Assembly: GCA_905221605.1 (NCBI GenBank)
Contig: CAJNDS010000813.1
Location: 518,501 to 582,500, forward strand
DNA from: Symbiodinium natans
Taxonomy: Eukaryota > Sar > Dinophyceae > Suessiales > Symbiodiniaceae
Direction: 5' to 3'
DNA length: 64,000 bases
Shown here piece after piece: positions 21,101 through 27,712 of this stretch. Position 1 is the stretch's first letter, and each line of letters begins with the position of its first letter. Made by a program: the position numbers and the translations under genes. The notes under the pieces were generated by a model, which saw nothing but the letters and a program-made list of their open reading frames with translations, was not told the DNA's origin and did not search any database.

Positions 21101-22557
21101 CGCGATTCCCCGAACATCAAGTGCTTGTTCTTGATGCGGTCGTACACCGCCTGTGGGTCGGAGAGAACCTCTCCCGACTTCCACGCTGCGCGGTAGGCGT
21201 TCGTGTACGTCTTCATGCGCGAGCCGCGGCAGCGCCCGCGTAGCGCTAGCAGCTTTTCGCGCGCACTCATACCGCGGCAGTTGTTGGCCAGCGCGCAGAC
21301 GTCCTCGAACTCCTCGTAGAACAGGACAACGTCTCGCGCGTCCGACTTGTCGTCGGTCAGCGTCGGCCACGTGAGGTCAGTTTTGACCGTCGTTATGGAG
21401 CTTTGCCCGCCCCTCTGCGCCAACGCTTCTTTCAGCGCTTCAGTTTGGGCGGCGAGTGCGGCGGCGAAATCGCCCGCCGGGTTTTGGGACCCGGTCTGCG
21501 AACCTCCGCCGTCTGAACCTCGCTTCAGGGCTTCTATCTCCATCTCCAGCGCCGCAAGCTTCGCGCGCAAAGGGGAATCGCCGTCCGTCGCGCCCAGGTC
21601 ACGGGCCGCGGAAGGACCACCTGCAACCTCAGCAGTGTGCAAACCTCCACGGTCCAAACCTACCCCCAACCCACTTGCAGTCGCAGGCTGTGGGAGCCCT
21701 GGGGAACGCGGCCCCACGGCTTCAACTGGCACATCGGACGGGGAGCTCCAAACCTTCTCTTGGCTCGAGCTTTCTTTTCCCCCTAGCGCGAGGATAAGCT
21801 CCCCGATGCATTGGATTTCACGCTGAATCTCCTCTGCGTCTTCGGGGTCCTCGCCACCGCGCAAAGCCGCGACCGAGAACCTGGTCCGCAGCCGACGGAC
21901 CATCTTTGTCGGATGCCAGTCCCCGCCTATCTTCGAGAACTCATCCGCAAGGAGGGTAGCTTTGGTGCTCAAGGCGTCAAGGTCACGGGAGCTCACCGTG
22001 ACTCCATGCGCTTTGAGCGCGAGGACAATCCGCGAAACGCGCGTCAAGTAGTCCGCGACCGGTTCTTGGTCTGGACGGAAAATCGCGCGCAGCTCCGCCT
22101 GCAAGCCCTCTGCGGTGCCTGGCACTGAACCTGCTGTCGACGGCGGACCGGACGGTCCCGCCGGGCGGGACCCTGGTGCCGTAGCAGGGACATAGGCAGC
22201 ACCGGTAGGGACCATGGCCAGCTCCCTAGCCGCGGCGCTGACGTCCACCCGCGGCGGACTGTCGCCTCCAGCGCCCGAGGCCTCAGGGACTAGCTCGGAG
22301 TCCTCTTCTTCTTCCCCCTCATCTTCGTCCTCCTCTTCAGCGTCATGGAGGAACTTCATGACTTTTCGCCAGAGAGCCGCCTCTTGCTCTGGCGTTGTGC
22401 TGACCCCATCCCGCTTGGTCAACGGACGGCTGCCGGTCTCCCTACGCCACTTAAGCCAAGCGACGTAGCTCATCCGCTCGGGATAGGGAACGTCTCCACC
22501 CTCGATCGCTTCGAGGAGGGTGACGCCCTCGGCCTGACCTGCAACCTCTGCGGACAT
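12124..22557 (-). CDS. Retrotransposon polyprotein (Gag-PR-RTc/RH-IN-RTn)
   Basis: The frame is open for 3,506 codons from 22644 (GTG); the first ATG is at 22555-22557, codon 30. In that numbering: an acidic N-terminus; a Gag-like helical region about 420-620; two CCCH fingers near 685-702 and 760-780 in place of the usual CCHC knuckles; an aspartic protease with LDGCAGAN at 885-892 and LILGGRALD near 985; a Cys-rich segment and a membrane-like stretch near 1190-1240; the end of an RT palm, thumb and RNase H at 1370-1670; integrase with HHCC and D,D-35-E about 2370-2570; a GPW module near 2690; a Rossmann-like region about 2925-3220; and the RT fingers and palm with YVDD at 3472-3475. The reversed RT halves are described separately. 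An ORF this long without stops implies recent activity. Confidence 0.9.
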   Translation of the reverse strand: MSAEVAGQAEGVTLLEAIEGGDVPYPERMSYVAWLKWRRETGSRPLTKRDGVSTTPEQEAALWRKVMKFLHDAEEEDEDEGEEEEDSELVPEASGAGGDSPPRVDVSAAARELAMVPTGAAYVPATAPGSRPAGPSGPPSTAGSVPGTAEGLQAELRAIFRPDQEPVADYLTRVSRIVLALKAHGVTVSSRDLDALSTKATLLADEFSKIGGDWHPTKMVRRLRTRFSVAALRGGEDPEDAEEIQREIQCIGELILALGGKESSSQEKVWSSPSDVPVEAVGPRSPGLPQPATASGLGVGLDRGGLHTAEVAGGPSAARDLGATDGDSPLRAKLAALEMEIEALKRGSDGGGSQTGSQNPAGDFAAALAAQTEALKEALAQRGGQSSITTVKTDLTWPTLTDDKSDARDVVLFYEEFEDVCALANNCRGMSAREKLLALRGRCRGSRMKTYTNAYRAAWKSGEVLSDPQAVYDRIKNKHLMFGESREEREVRVDGEHASLAKGKLTGHQFEPLFEASIADLEAVGLGKTPRELYLSYLRKMPPYLQKEIRSDKRLWPGDPKDGGLRGPQTWEESHKVVLEYEQREAAHRAVSHSVYSATGSPSADPSVALAEAQKEIKSLKAAAKAAAKGAAAAAKAGADQTFAAASKGTGKGADKKICFHFRDHGNCPKGDACPYSHDKELRRKALAAKKGDQTFATAKGKGKGKGGGKAKASAKPKAAAKGAAKPPGTVCPFFSKNGSCKKGASCDMVHNLTTSGGTPALPANWAPPSGASMSNPFAAFSVQIGSSGVQAGVSGAAGRAAVQQHALPLSKGGRDKFATLDDLPKDWWNLADNEPGGYQYRTVVQVLDRKVECMLDGCAGANHVTEELVVGMMNRAAELGISTEDPGFPVVRLEKWVHPEYVHGIASGAPVPLKGAAVLRVTLLEGRTADDCRPNTEIFVRCKIAARGTSDWHGLILGGRALDCAGRMGLGFRPGPDFHVLDTLGIRMPRCEDHTRKDRAYAFEARLSSLDDASCTEPGGGSRELLRYNGEEPLELSPGDGVLVPVVREPGVSAEGSLSEVVLPVECGVEAVPGLWPTGEGKGFVLLAAQECDHSLQPGEVVAEVRSGLVSTAACGCGAVETVFESEPSPQACADCGVAVASVDHDPCFACGSASRAAARSFQGCSSCARSFGRLRTGARIGVLSVLAAVTVLASVWGGSGPVGRPVEEPGVLTCLDHLPSVDSWWEAPGGYASVWGRRPAQKDLGTLAVEKAPYETCLLQRVGEAWRLWDTRDLRVAESVACSDEVPVTERLAVFRTRKGPRWAGWREGSATAGRGASDAVRPADAVDTARCPSYHIVESWDIDKMIEEPPTDYYYEKLAADMRARHPKACPHLLDHLVSLEGFLDKSILFGFSFGISKAEVCVSKGKLLGHNIGRDGSSPDEERCQAVIDFPPLWEKLHIQQFLGCANWLRGYLPVEYGHAAKILGQWQKPGAVFPEGGLGSAATEGCKAFKAIKRMMQNRINLATFDEASAADGSCPLEQIADASGIAVGGSVVQMTRDLSQLKVLMTHSKSLTPAQQNWPPLIQEAFAQLEVKRATRRMFGSIRTLCWTDHANLTRAQTSDIGMDPKLVRWVAEILMDGSEIRSLSGRSATLGDSFSRNPKDRDALLAARTKDLEGLSGQLRGFDLDQYLGEGTEGDGPVPWAVGNDAVPEPAGRVQAAAVPMCVVAALPVRVMVVFDYARWKEQDAELTEIRRVFQASLPGVSVAVRGCWGPFEDTDGLASHFDCGAGRLAGTKKIKRIRVDLLTSCAKVLREASGFRPQFLVGLGQGGLVTAVLRWPLVVELTLQARNLQRKEARAVGEAWAGIKAIWAVRPRLWRTQQGHLEVAEACPELKKDFPEPPLRGFGIVGKQALGAEVLRSLRLDAVRSIDDASIRGMLDEPSRPLWDHEGLCICGKRTYLFSRCPACIEKEAVDTSVEIAEREELEPPLEGDLEAHEVGLEVNSVLTTLDRAGGLVRVRSSTIQQWAVGFRTTPKDAPVPTAYGMLSGKIWKKSHSMKLSLGSQHKNLSKWGDVKPYWTTWVVREDGAVVAGHNCSPLNVVQGDIVVHWSSVVNWHGHRHVVNEQCEVLWRSNGKEVALDPSFGKLIALVGRVTQVIGWRATGEASDPRSSTRQTSRVLAQFSSSNEGVEGHWTAGAISRGKNANECKLKGRVLAFLGEEHKGPAVVLELVSHSPILCIWDHSSTKVKVEFKGGVPSLSLIAEEDENRREQLAVEARDAANISEFRVTGSLRTAWYEGQRRDPSLAGSIRKPEPPMVISGDGLLEREVTLRTGQTVVVPVVPNGAAGANGVTWRCACYNSVHCGVLGAHRSAEVTIKLLERAVWWPDLEKDVRTWVAKCLACIKGRSRPTKVEARAVKCGAETCWQEVSVDCEGPNREDREGHRYSLTYFDCLSHAVLLEPMRSLTHAEVRRAFVRCVLRSRTIPSLIRSDRGPEFKNALMAELSAMLGTERRFSAPLRPCELGANERVHQEVQKVLGAVVRQVGASLSEAWSDWLVVAEYVIDNTPGPHGYTSRDLERSWSLALPLEKDVLRDALQFEPISDWARSQFKQFSELAAAVREHWTRSSEARAKLANRHRRTVDLKPGDRVVRNAPRARSEGAGRVPWKPGLTGPWRVLEVKGHRLTLEPVLMESGGTSSARRGPMEAHAEDCILVPADADGAESREPVVFEDDGTGGDDLSRPSLGQQAQGDAKQVEFTLTRRGRDFVLRLGDRIAYRGVGGGPKVCRLGRVTQVDAARAQVGVHRYLPDASGVRVKWRLAFIAEDGALTLSEGTRPAHEAVSVKEIIVKIDLNRDGVLAAASARKLDKGAYSLQDRTLERASRAGTSVLSIQEALADLLVAEPRALQPRASPELGAVESWFRQYFLGGVADVLEVAWGDAVVSDAARRHGYRVVPAFVQGRQTYGITWNLAAEQHLEAISGAVLRTEPKVLVIGLEGKNVPRAFLQLVVRCAQERTRAGAHVALHLQAQKGEWEPWRLEEWGALFGTLAEPRWPWAFVRADECQFARASGRGNLVESGALWLADFSLESVGLRCSRPDALGAVQHKHVERAQADYNLIGAAFCASLQDLGLRGAEELCTAAVESFPATAGADSAAAAPQPSPVVPLPDVRSGEDLTPAERAELDKEVDKYAAEKEAFWRTKADAKDWDSVRADLEVYALAGEKVAEDPRRTEAYRDLVWSGLKIEPGPTRPGLTDADIAAVREVIRRKAAGFWVEDTTRTTVRKFAHDCIPTGPPVSSQPHSLRGESAQWVDDKLEEECKRGQLIRGSSAWGSAPFPTKEMPSYKRHRKRRLVVDYRRVNARIKRSTYYCRRGSDVLAAAVGSVWYTFVDAVSGFNQIRNTKRAREVLAIVARSGKYLPVGLTFGPINGPDDFNFVVDRAYAPGRGRRLKYTKEWIAYVDDLTVIGQVGSLMGGFSLTPKPRGRCAKRAPRE
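12196..12204 (-). other. Splice-donor-like site directly after the RT catalytic loop
   Basis: The minus strand reads CAG then GTAGGG, six codons after YVDD. The same GTAGGG follows several candidate exons in this window. RT homology also ends here, so this may be a real exon end. Confidence 0.4.
12202..12760 (-). other. RT N-terminal half (fingers and palm, YVDD) at the polyprotein C-terminus
   Basis: Landmarks in order: EEECKRGQLIRGSSAWGSAP, RRLVVDYRRVNARI, FVDAVSGFNQI, LTFGPINGPDDF, and YVDD at 12220-12231. These match Ty3/gypsy RT blocks from fingers to the catalytic loop. Only about 30 residues follow before the stop, so the thumb and connection are absent here. Confidence 0.88.
12990..13870 (-). 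other. Rossmann-like region of the polyprotein
   Basis: Residues about 2925-3220 include VADVLEVAWGDAVVSDAARR and KVLVIGLEGKN, then a Trp/Cys-rich end with QHKHVERAQ. The alternating strand-helix pattern recalls methyltransferase-like domains of other dinoflagellate retroelement polyproteins. No catalytic Pro-Cys motif is visible, so it is probably non-catalytic. The assignment is tentative. Confidence 0.35.
14540..15560 (-). other. Integrase domain
   Basis: An HHCC zinc site (HCGVLGAHRS ... CLAC) precedes the catalytic core: Asp in VSVDCEG, Asp in RSDRGPEF, and Glu in GANERVHQE exactly 36 residues later, so D,D-35-E is intact. A basic C-terminal module with LKPGDRVVRN and LTGPWRVLEV matches the GPY/F module of Ty3/gypsy integrases. 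Confidence 0.9.
17630..18540 (-). other. RT C-terminal half and RNase H, upstream of integrase
   Basis: Reading starts near DIDKMIEEPPTDYYYEKL, then HLLDHLVSLEGFL, KGKLLGHNIGRDG, IQQFLGCANWLRGYLP (thumb), IADASGIAVGGSVVQ (RNase H first Asp) and WTDHANLTR. These match what normally follows YxDD in Ty3/gypsy RT. No fingers or YxDD lie upstream; the preceding 400 residues are protease, linker and a Cys-rich region. Confidence 0.87.
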
Positions 22558-22743
22558 CGCCGCGCCTTGGTTAGCAGGCCGCAGGCGTGGCACACGAAGC
22601 GCCGCGCCTCGGTTAACAGGCCGCAAGCGTGGCACACAGTCCACGCGTCCAGGTCACGGACCGCGACAGACAAGCAAAGCAATGCTTGCCCACTCGGGCC
22701 GTAGGCACAAGAGCTGTACGTTTCCCAGAACAGCCCCCAATTG
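22558..22743 (-). other. Leader with possible primer-binding site
   Basis: On the minus strand the LTR end is followed by CAA and TTGGGGGCTGTTCTGGG, the usual place of a tRNA primer-binding site; the tRNA was not identified. A 36-bp tandem duplication at 22556-22640 reads in another frame as two VCHACGLLT units. Confidence 0.4.
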
Positions 22744-23033
22744 TGAAGTCGACCAGCACTGGACTTGCACTAAGCCAATGCAATCACAGCCCGGTCACGC
22801 TGTTTTACGACTTCGCGAGTTCAAGCACTTGTGCAGCTACGCCTGAGTGCGTCCGGTCGGACCGCACAGCAACCTAAGAGCTACTGTACGAAACTACCGT
22901 GCTCAAAGGCACAAGCTCGGTACTTGAGCCAAAATGTTGGCATTGTTACGAATTGCAAAACTACACATGCAAGGGAAAACAACAAGCTGCACTAGCACTA
23001 AGCAAGCACTCCATGCATGCTTTGACCTGCTCA
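22744..23033 (-). repeat. 5' LTR (right copy)
   Basis: Second 290 bp copy, identical by eye to 6040-6329. It is upstream of the polyprotein, so it should hold the promoter. No TATA box is seen. Confidence 0.93.
22923..22936 (-). other. Spliced-leader remnant in the 5' LTR
   Basis: Same 14 bases as at 6219-6232, here upstream of the polyprotein, in sense orientation, about 100 bases into the LTR. Confidence 0.7.
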
Positions 23034-23206
23034 CCAGGGACCCTTACAAGGGACCTTATAGGGGGTTCTTTAGGGGTTATTCAGGGGCTACTTAGGTATA
23101 TGGGGACTATATAAGGGATATATATATATATATGTGTGTATATGTATATATATATATATATGTATAGGGGAATAAGGTTCAGGGTCCCTTCTTCTACCCC
23201 TTCTTC
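23034..23206. other. Right flank of the retrotransposon with TA-rich microsatellite
   Basis: A run of TTAGGGG-like short repeats, then alternating TA/TG at about 23113-23166, then a pyrimidine-rich CTTCTACCCCTTCTTCAAG that looks like a 3' splice site. Confidence 0.6.
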
Positions 23207-23288
23207 AAGCTCTTGAGGGCGAGAAGCGAGCGCCTTACGGAGTGGTCCAGCGAGCATGCTGTGGCGCAAGGCCTATGACGCAAGCCCT
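23207..23288 (+). CDS. Candidate exon right of the retrotransposon
   Basis: After the pyrimidine-rich acceptor one frame is open to the next TTTAGGG tract (LEGEKRAPYGVVQRACC and on). Another frame is also nearly open, so the call is weak. Confidence 0.25.
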
Positions 23289-24544
23289 CTGTGGGGGTTT
23301 AGGAGAATTAGGGTTTAGGGTTTAGGGTTTAGGGTTTAGGGTTTAGGGTTTAGGGATCAAAATGAGGGTCCCCTAAACCCTGAACCCGAACCCCTGAACA
23401 TCTAGGAATGGCCTGCCTGGTCCTGGCCCTTCTCTGGTCCGTGATGGCCAAGCTCAGGACACCGGAAGTGTCCAGCGGGGAGGTAGGGCTTAGGACCTAA
23501 ACCCTAAACCCTAAACCCTAAACCCTAAACCCTAAACCCTAAACCCTAAACCCTAAACCCTAAACCCTAGACCCTAGACCCTAGACCCTAGACCCTAAAC
23601 CCTAAACCCTCCCTAAACCCTAAACCCTAAACCCTAAACCCTAAACCCTAAACCCTAAACCCTAAACCCAAAACCCTAAACCATAACCCTAAACCCTGAA
23701 CCCTAAACCTTAAACCCTAAACCCTAAACCCTAAGCCCTGAGCCCTAAACCCTGAACCTGCAAAAGGATGGGGAAAAAAGGCAACTATCTCAACACCGCC
23801 CTGAATTCTCGACTCCCAGGCTGAACTCGATGTAGCCCGTCAAGACTGAGCTTATAGGGTTTCTTGAGGATTCCAGAAAAGGTTTGGGGTTTAGGGTTTC
23901 AGGGGTTTAGGGTTTAGGGTTTCAGGGGTTTAGGGTTTAGGGTTTAGGAGTTTAGGGCTGAGGGTTTAGGGTTAGAAAACAAGCTTCCCAAGAGAACGGT
24001 AGCCCGGGGTGGGGAGTATGCACTGCACTACTCAGGGGAGGTGAGTTGCTAATGGCATGGAGCTTTTGAGGCGAAGTGTAGGGTTGATGGTTTAGGTTTA
24101 GGGTGTAGGGTTTAGGGTTGAGGCACAAACCCTAGACCCCTATACTCTGCGTCCCATATATTCTATATTCCGTATGCAATGTTCGGGCACCCCTTTGGAT
24201 TAAAGGACTTCAGAGATGTTGAAGGAGTTCCACACCCTCACGCGGGCAGAGTTCCCAAATAAGCCCCAATCCTGCCAACCCCAAGCCATAAACCCTAAAC
24301 CCCAAACCCTGAACTCTAAGCCCTGAGCCCCAAGCCCTAAACCCTAAACTCAAAGCCACAAGACCCAGGCCCTAGACCCCCTAAACCCTAAACCCTAAAC
24401 CCTAAACCCTAAACCCTAAACCCTAAACCCTAAACCCTGAACCCTAAACCCGAAACCCTAAATCTAACGGGCTGTCGCCCACAGCCGGGCACGCCCACCA
24501 GCAGCAGGACAACGGCAGCAAGCACAGCAGCAACAACAGCAAAC
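23289..24544. repeat. Telomere-type tract with several short open blocks
   Basis: TTTAGGG at 23305-23355 and CCCTAAA at 23498-23750 and 24295-24465, including CCCTAGA variants. Open blocks lie at 23406-23482 (listed), about 23985-24048 (ends GAG then GTGAGT, a textbook donor; reads RTVARGGEYALHYSGE), about 24215-24262 and 24491-24545. All are unidentified. Confidence 0.7.
23406..23482 (+). CDS. Candidate exon, membrane-like
   Basis: Between CATCTAG and GTAGGG, one frame reads MACLVLALLWSVMAKLRT and continues to GE. It is a plausible transmembrane helix with both splice borders. No family is recognised. Confidence 0.4.
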
Positions 24545-24740
24545 ACCGTGGAGGTGTTCATGTTCAGAAACACCGTGGAGGTGCATGGCCACACTGTGGA
24601 AGTGTGCATGTACAGTTTTCAGGTTCGCAAACACCGTGGAGGTGTTCATGTTCAGCATTTGCAGTCTTCACGTTCGCAAACACCGTGGAGGTGTTCGTGC
24701 TCACAAGCACCGTGGAGGCATCCACGGCCACACTGTAGAA
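24545..24740. repeat. Hairpin-forming minisatellite
   Basis: About six copies of AACACCGTGGAGGTGTTCATG with variants; each unit is itself palindromic (AACACC...GGTGTT). Confidence 0.8.
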
Positions 24741-24770
24741 GAAACCCGGAACCTTACACCCTAAACTCTC

Positions 24771-24780
24771 AACAACAACC

Positions 24781-24879
<99 letters not shown>

Positions 24880-24893
24880 CCAACAACAACACC

Positions 24894-24966
<73 letters not shown>

Positions 24967-25262
24967 AACCAAACAACCAAACAACCAAACAACCAAACAA
25001 CCAAAAAACCAAACAACCAAACAACCAAACAACCAAACAACCAAACAACCAAACAACCAAACAACCAAGCAACCAAGCAACCAAGCAACCAAGCAACCAA
25101 GCAACCAAGCAACCAAGCAACCAAGCAACCAAGCAACCAAGCAACCAAGCAACCAAGCAACCAAGCAACCAAGCAACCAAACAACCAAACAACCAAACAA
25201 CCAAACAAACAAACAAACAAACAAACAAACAAACAAACAAGCTAACAAACAAACAAACAACG
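24771..25262. repeat. CAA, CAAACAAC, CAAGCAAC and CAAA microsatellites
   Basis: Successive homogeneous blocks: CAA to about 24965, CCAAACAA to 25070, CCAAGCAA to 25180, then CAAA to 25260. The long open frames over it (poly-Gln/Asn and antisense Leu/Val/Cys) are products of the repeat. Confidence 0.95.
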
Positions 25263-25290
25263 GCGCGCGCGCGCGCGCGCGCGCGCGCGG
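25263..25290. repeat. CG dinucleotide run
   Basis: About 14 uninterrupted CG steps, a sequence able to form Z-DNA, directly at the end of the A-rich microsatellite. Confidence 0.9.
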
Positions 25291-26040
25291 GAACTGGTGC
25301 GTTTTCCGCGCGCGCGCATGTGCGTGCGCATGTCGAGTGCCATGTTATGGAGTTATGCCAGCATCCTTCGAAATCCTGCCGCCCAAAACCTTTTCCGGAG
25401 CCGCTGATGCTGCTGATGCTCGCTTGCAAAGAGAAACGAAGCCTCGATGATGCGCACCCTGGCCCCCCGCCCGGCCGCGCATCATGAGCATCAGCGGCTC
25501 CGGCCTCCAGGCATGCATGGCTTATAGGGGCATATGCCGGCCTCAAAACGGAAATGTCCGCAACAGCACGAAAACCACGGTATTTACAGCGAATTCTGTG
25601 TTTTCCAAGCTCTCAGCCGCATCCGAAACCCAAAACCCAACCCGCTGATGCTCATGATGCGCGCTCTTGTGGGGGTCCTTTCAGTGGCCAATGCCACCCA
25701 AAAACATCAGCAACGCGTATTTGGCCAAAGTTGAAAAGAGAGTCGATGATGCTCTCCGGGGTCGTTTTTGGGACCCCCCAAAATGCGTCCAGGAGCCCAA
25801 ATTCGGTGGGAAATAGCGCGTTTTTCGCGATAAAAATTGTACCTGAAAATTGATGCCCTTCGGGAGCCGCATTTGGAGCCGGATGTTGGGGAGCCAACCG
25901 GGTCAGCGGCTTAACCCCCCCCCCTCATAGCTAAAGCTAGGGCTGGCGCCTAACGGCGTCGGACCACGGGCGTGCCCGGATTTAGGAGCCTCCGGCCCAG
26001 GCCGCCGACCCAAGAGGCCCGAAACCTCTCAACCCTCAAA
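25291..26040. other. Unique spacer with a 17-bp-arm foldback
   Basis: No ORF with recognisable protein. A perfect inverted repeat (CCGGAGCCGCTGATGCT) bounds 25395-25503, and an inverted partial copy of its right arm lies at about 25638-25662. The remainder shows no repeat I can name. Confidence 0.55.
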
Positions 26041-27606
26041 CCCCTAACCCTAAACCCCACACCTATACCCAGAACCCTAATCCCTCAAGAACCCTCACTC
26101 CAGGTTTTGAGCCTCTGTGATTCTAATGCTCTTGTCTTTAGGGTAGTTTAGGGCTTTGGGTTCGACCTTTGGGGCAGGTTTGGTTGGGCTGTAGGGTATT
26201 GGTGTGGGGGTGTGGGCGGGGCTGCGGGGTGTTGGCCGCGTTTACGTCGTGCGGTGGCGTGAAAAAATTGTGCAGTGGGGGGGGGTGTCTGGGGTACGGG
26301 GGGGTGGGGTTGGGGTGGGGGGTAGGGTTCCAAAAGAGCCCCTAGCCCCCGTGCTGAACCGCCTATGGGTCGGCGGACCCTAAACCCTAAACCCTAAACC
26401 CTAAACCCTAAACCCTAAACCCTAAACCCTAAACCCTAAACCCTAAACCCTAAACCCTAAACCCTAAACCCTAAACCCTAAACCCTAAACCCTAAACCCT
26501 AAACCCTAAACCCTAAACCCTAAACCCTAAACCCCAAACCCCAAACCCTAAACCCTAAACCCTCAAACGATCGAGAGGACCGACTGGATGATGGAGAATG
26601 TCACCTTGGCGAGCGGCCTCAGCTTCGCCATCAAGGGGACGTAGGGTTTCGGGTTTAGGGTTTGGGGTTTAGGGTTTAGGGTTTGGGGTTTAGGGTTTAG
26701 GGCTTGGGGTTTGGGGTTTAGGGTTTGGGGTTTGGGGTTTCGGGTTTCGGGTTCACACTAGGCGCCGAACCCCAAACCCCAAACGCCTACGACCCTACAA
26801 CCCAAAAACCCGAACCCTCAAGTATGTGTGGGGATAAGACCTCTAGAAACCCTAAACCCTAAACCCTAAACCCTAAACCCTAAACCCTGAACCCAGTCGA
26901 TTCTCAGTGCGCATGGGTAGCCGAAGAGTGAACGTAGCCCCAGCAAGATCCCCTTCGGTAGGGATTCGGGGTCGAGGGGCTTCGGGGTTTAGGAGTTTAA
27001 GGGTTTAGGGTTTAGGGTTAGAGTTTAGGGTTTGGGAGTTTAAGGGTTTAGGGGGTTCAGGGTTTAGGGTTTCGGGTTTAGGGTTGCGGCTTAGGAAGTG
27101 AGCGTTTAGGGGTTTTAGGGTTTCGGTCTTCCTTTGCCTGGGGTTGTGAAGTCTCGGCCTTTGGGGTTCTGTTCCCCGTGCTTTTCGGGCAAAGCCAGGG
27201 GTGAGTTGAAAGCGGATCGTGGCTTGAGGGTTTAGGGCAGGATGATAGCCCTTAACACCCTTAGCACTTGAACCCTAAACCCCTAAACCCTTCAGCCTAC
27301 AAAAGCGCGATGTTGAATGCGAGGTTCAGTGGGGCGTGGTCGGGACAAGCAGCGTCGTGTGCACCCTCATGTCACTTCGGCAGCACTCCCTTAAGGCTTA
27401 GGGCTTCGGTCCCTAAGCTCTACGCCCTAAAGCCCTAAAGCCCTAAACCCTAAACCCTAAGCCCTACTAAAGCCCTAAAGCCCACTGACCCCCCCCCCCC
27501 TCAAGGGCGAAGTCCCTAAACCCCCCCTAAACCCCCCTAAACCCCCCTAAACCCCCCTAAACCCCCCTAAACCCCCCTAAACCCCCCTAAACCCCCCTAA
27601 ACCCTA
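26041..27606. repeat. Telomere-type tract
   Basis: A long clean CCCTAAA array at 26377-26570, G-rich units at 26641-26760 and 26985-27125, and a homogeneous CCCCCCTAAA array at 27516-27606. Short open blocks lie at 26578-26640 (listed), about 26903-26951 (CAG before, GTAGGG after), 27150-27204 (GTGAGT after) and 27313-27405. Confidence 0.75.
26578..26640 (+). CDS. Candidate exon
   Basis: The frame reads TDWMMENVTLASGLSFAIKG and ends at a GTAGGG donor-like site. Its start is set only by the nearest AG. No family is recognised. Confidence 0.35.
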
Positions 27607-27610
27607 ACTT

Positions 27611-27712
27611 GGGATGTTCCCCCTTATACTAGCAATCCTTAAGGGGGATTGTAAGAGGGGTTACTAGAATCCCTAGTAAGGGCTGTTCGTACAAGGGGGA
27701 ACATCCCAACTG
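27611..27712. mobile_element. Introner-like foldback, family 1
   Basis: TTGGGATGTTCCCCCTTATA at the left and the reverse complement of this (TACAAGGGGGAACATCCCAA) at the right, about 100 bp apart. Same arms as the copies at 4236, 39300, 45236 and 54703. Confidence 0.8.

Larger units (their letters stand above)
6040..23033 (-). mobile_element. LTR retrotransposon with split RT and accessory ORFs
   Basis: Two 290 bp direct repeats with TG...CA ends bound 16,994 bp. All coding capacity is on the minus strand, so the right LTR is the 5' LTR. The order after it is leader, a roughly 3,500-codon polyprotein (Gag, protease, RT C-half with RNase H, integrase, RT N-half), a 1,165-codon ORF with a Tpt1/KptA-like domain, a PLD-like ORF, and the 3' LTR. 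Integrase GPW module and RT sequence point to the Ty3/gypsy lineage. The LTRs appear identical by eye, so insertion was recent. No target-site duplication is visible (GAGGGCG before, CCAGGGA after). It lies antisense within a tract of repeat-filled introns. Confidence 0.93.

Noticed and set aside
24548-25546. Poly-Gln/Asn and Leu/Val/Cys proteins
   Set aside because: They come from CAA and CAAACAAC microsatellites read on either strand.
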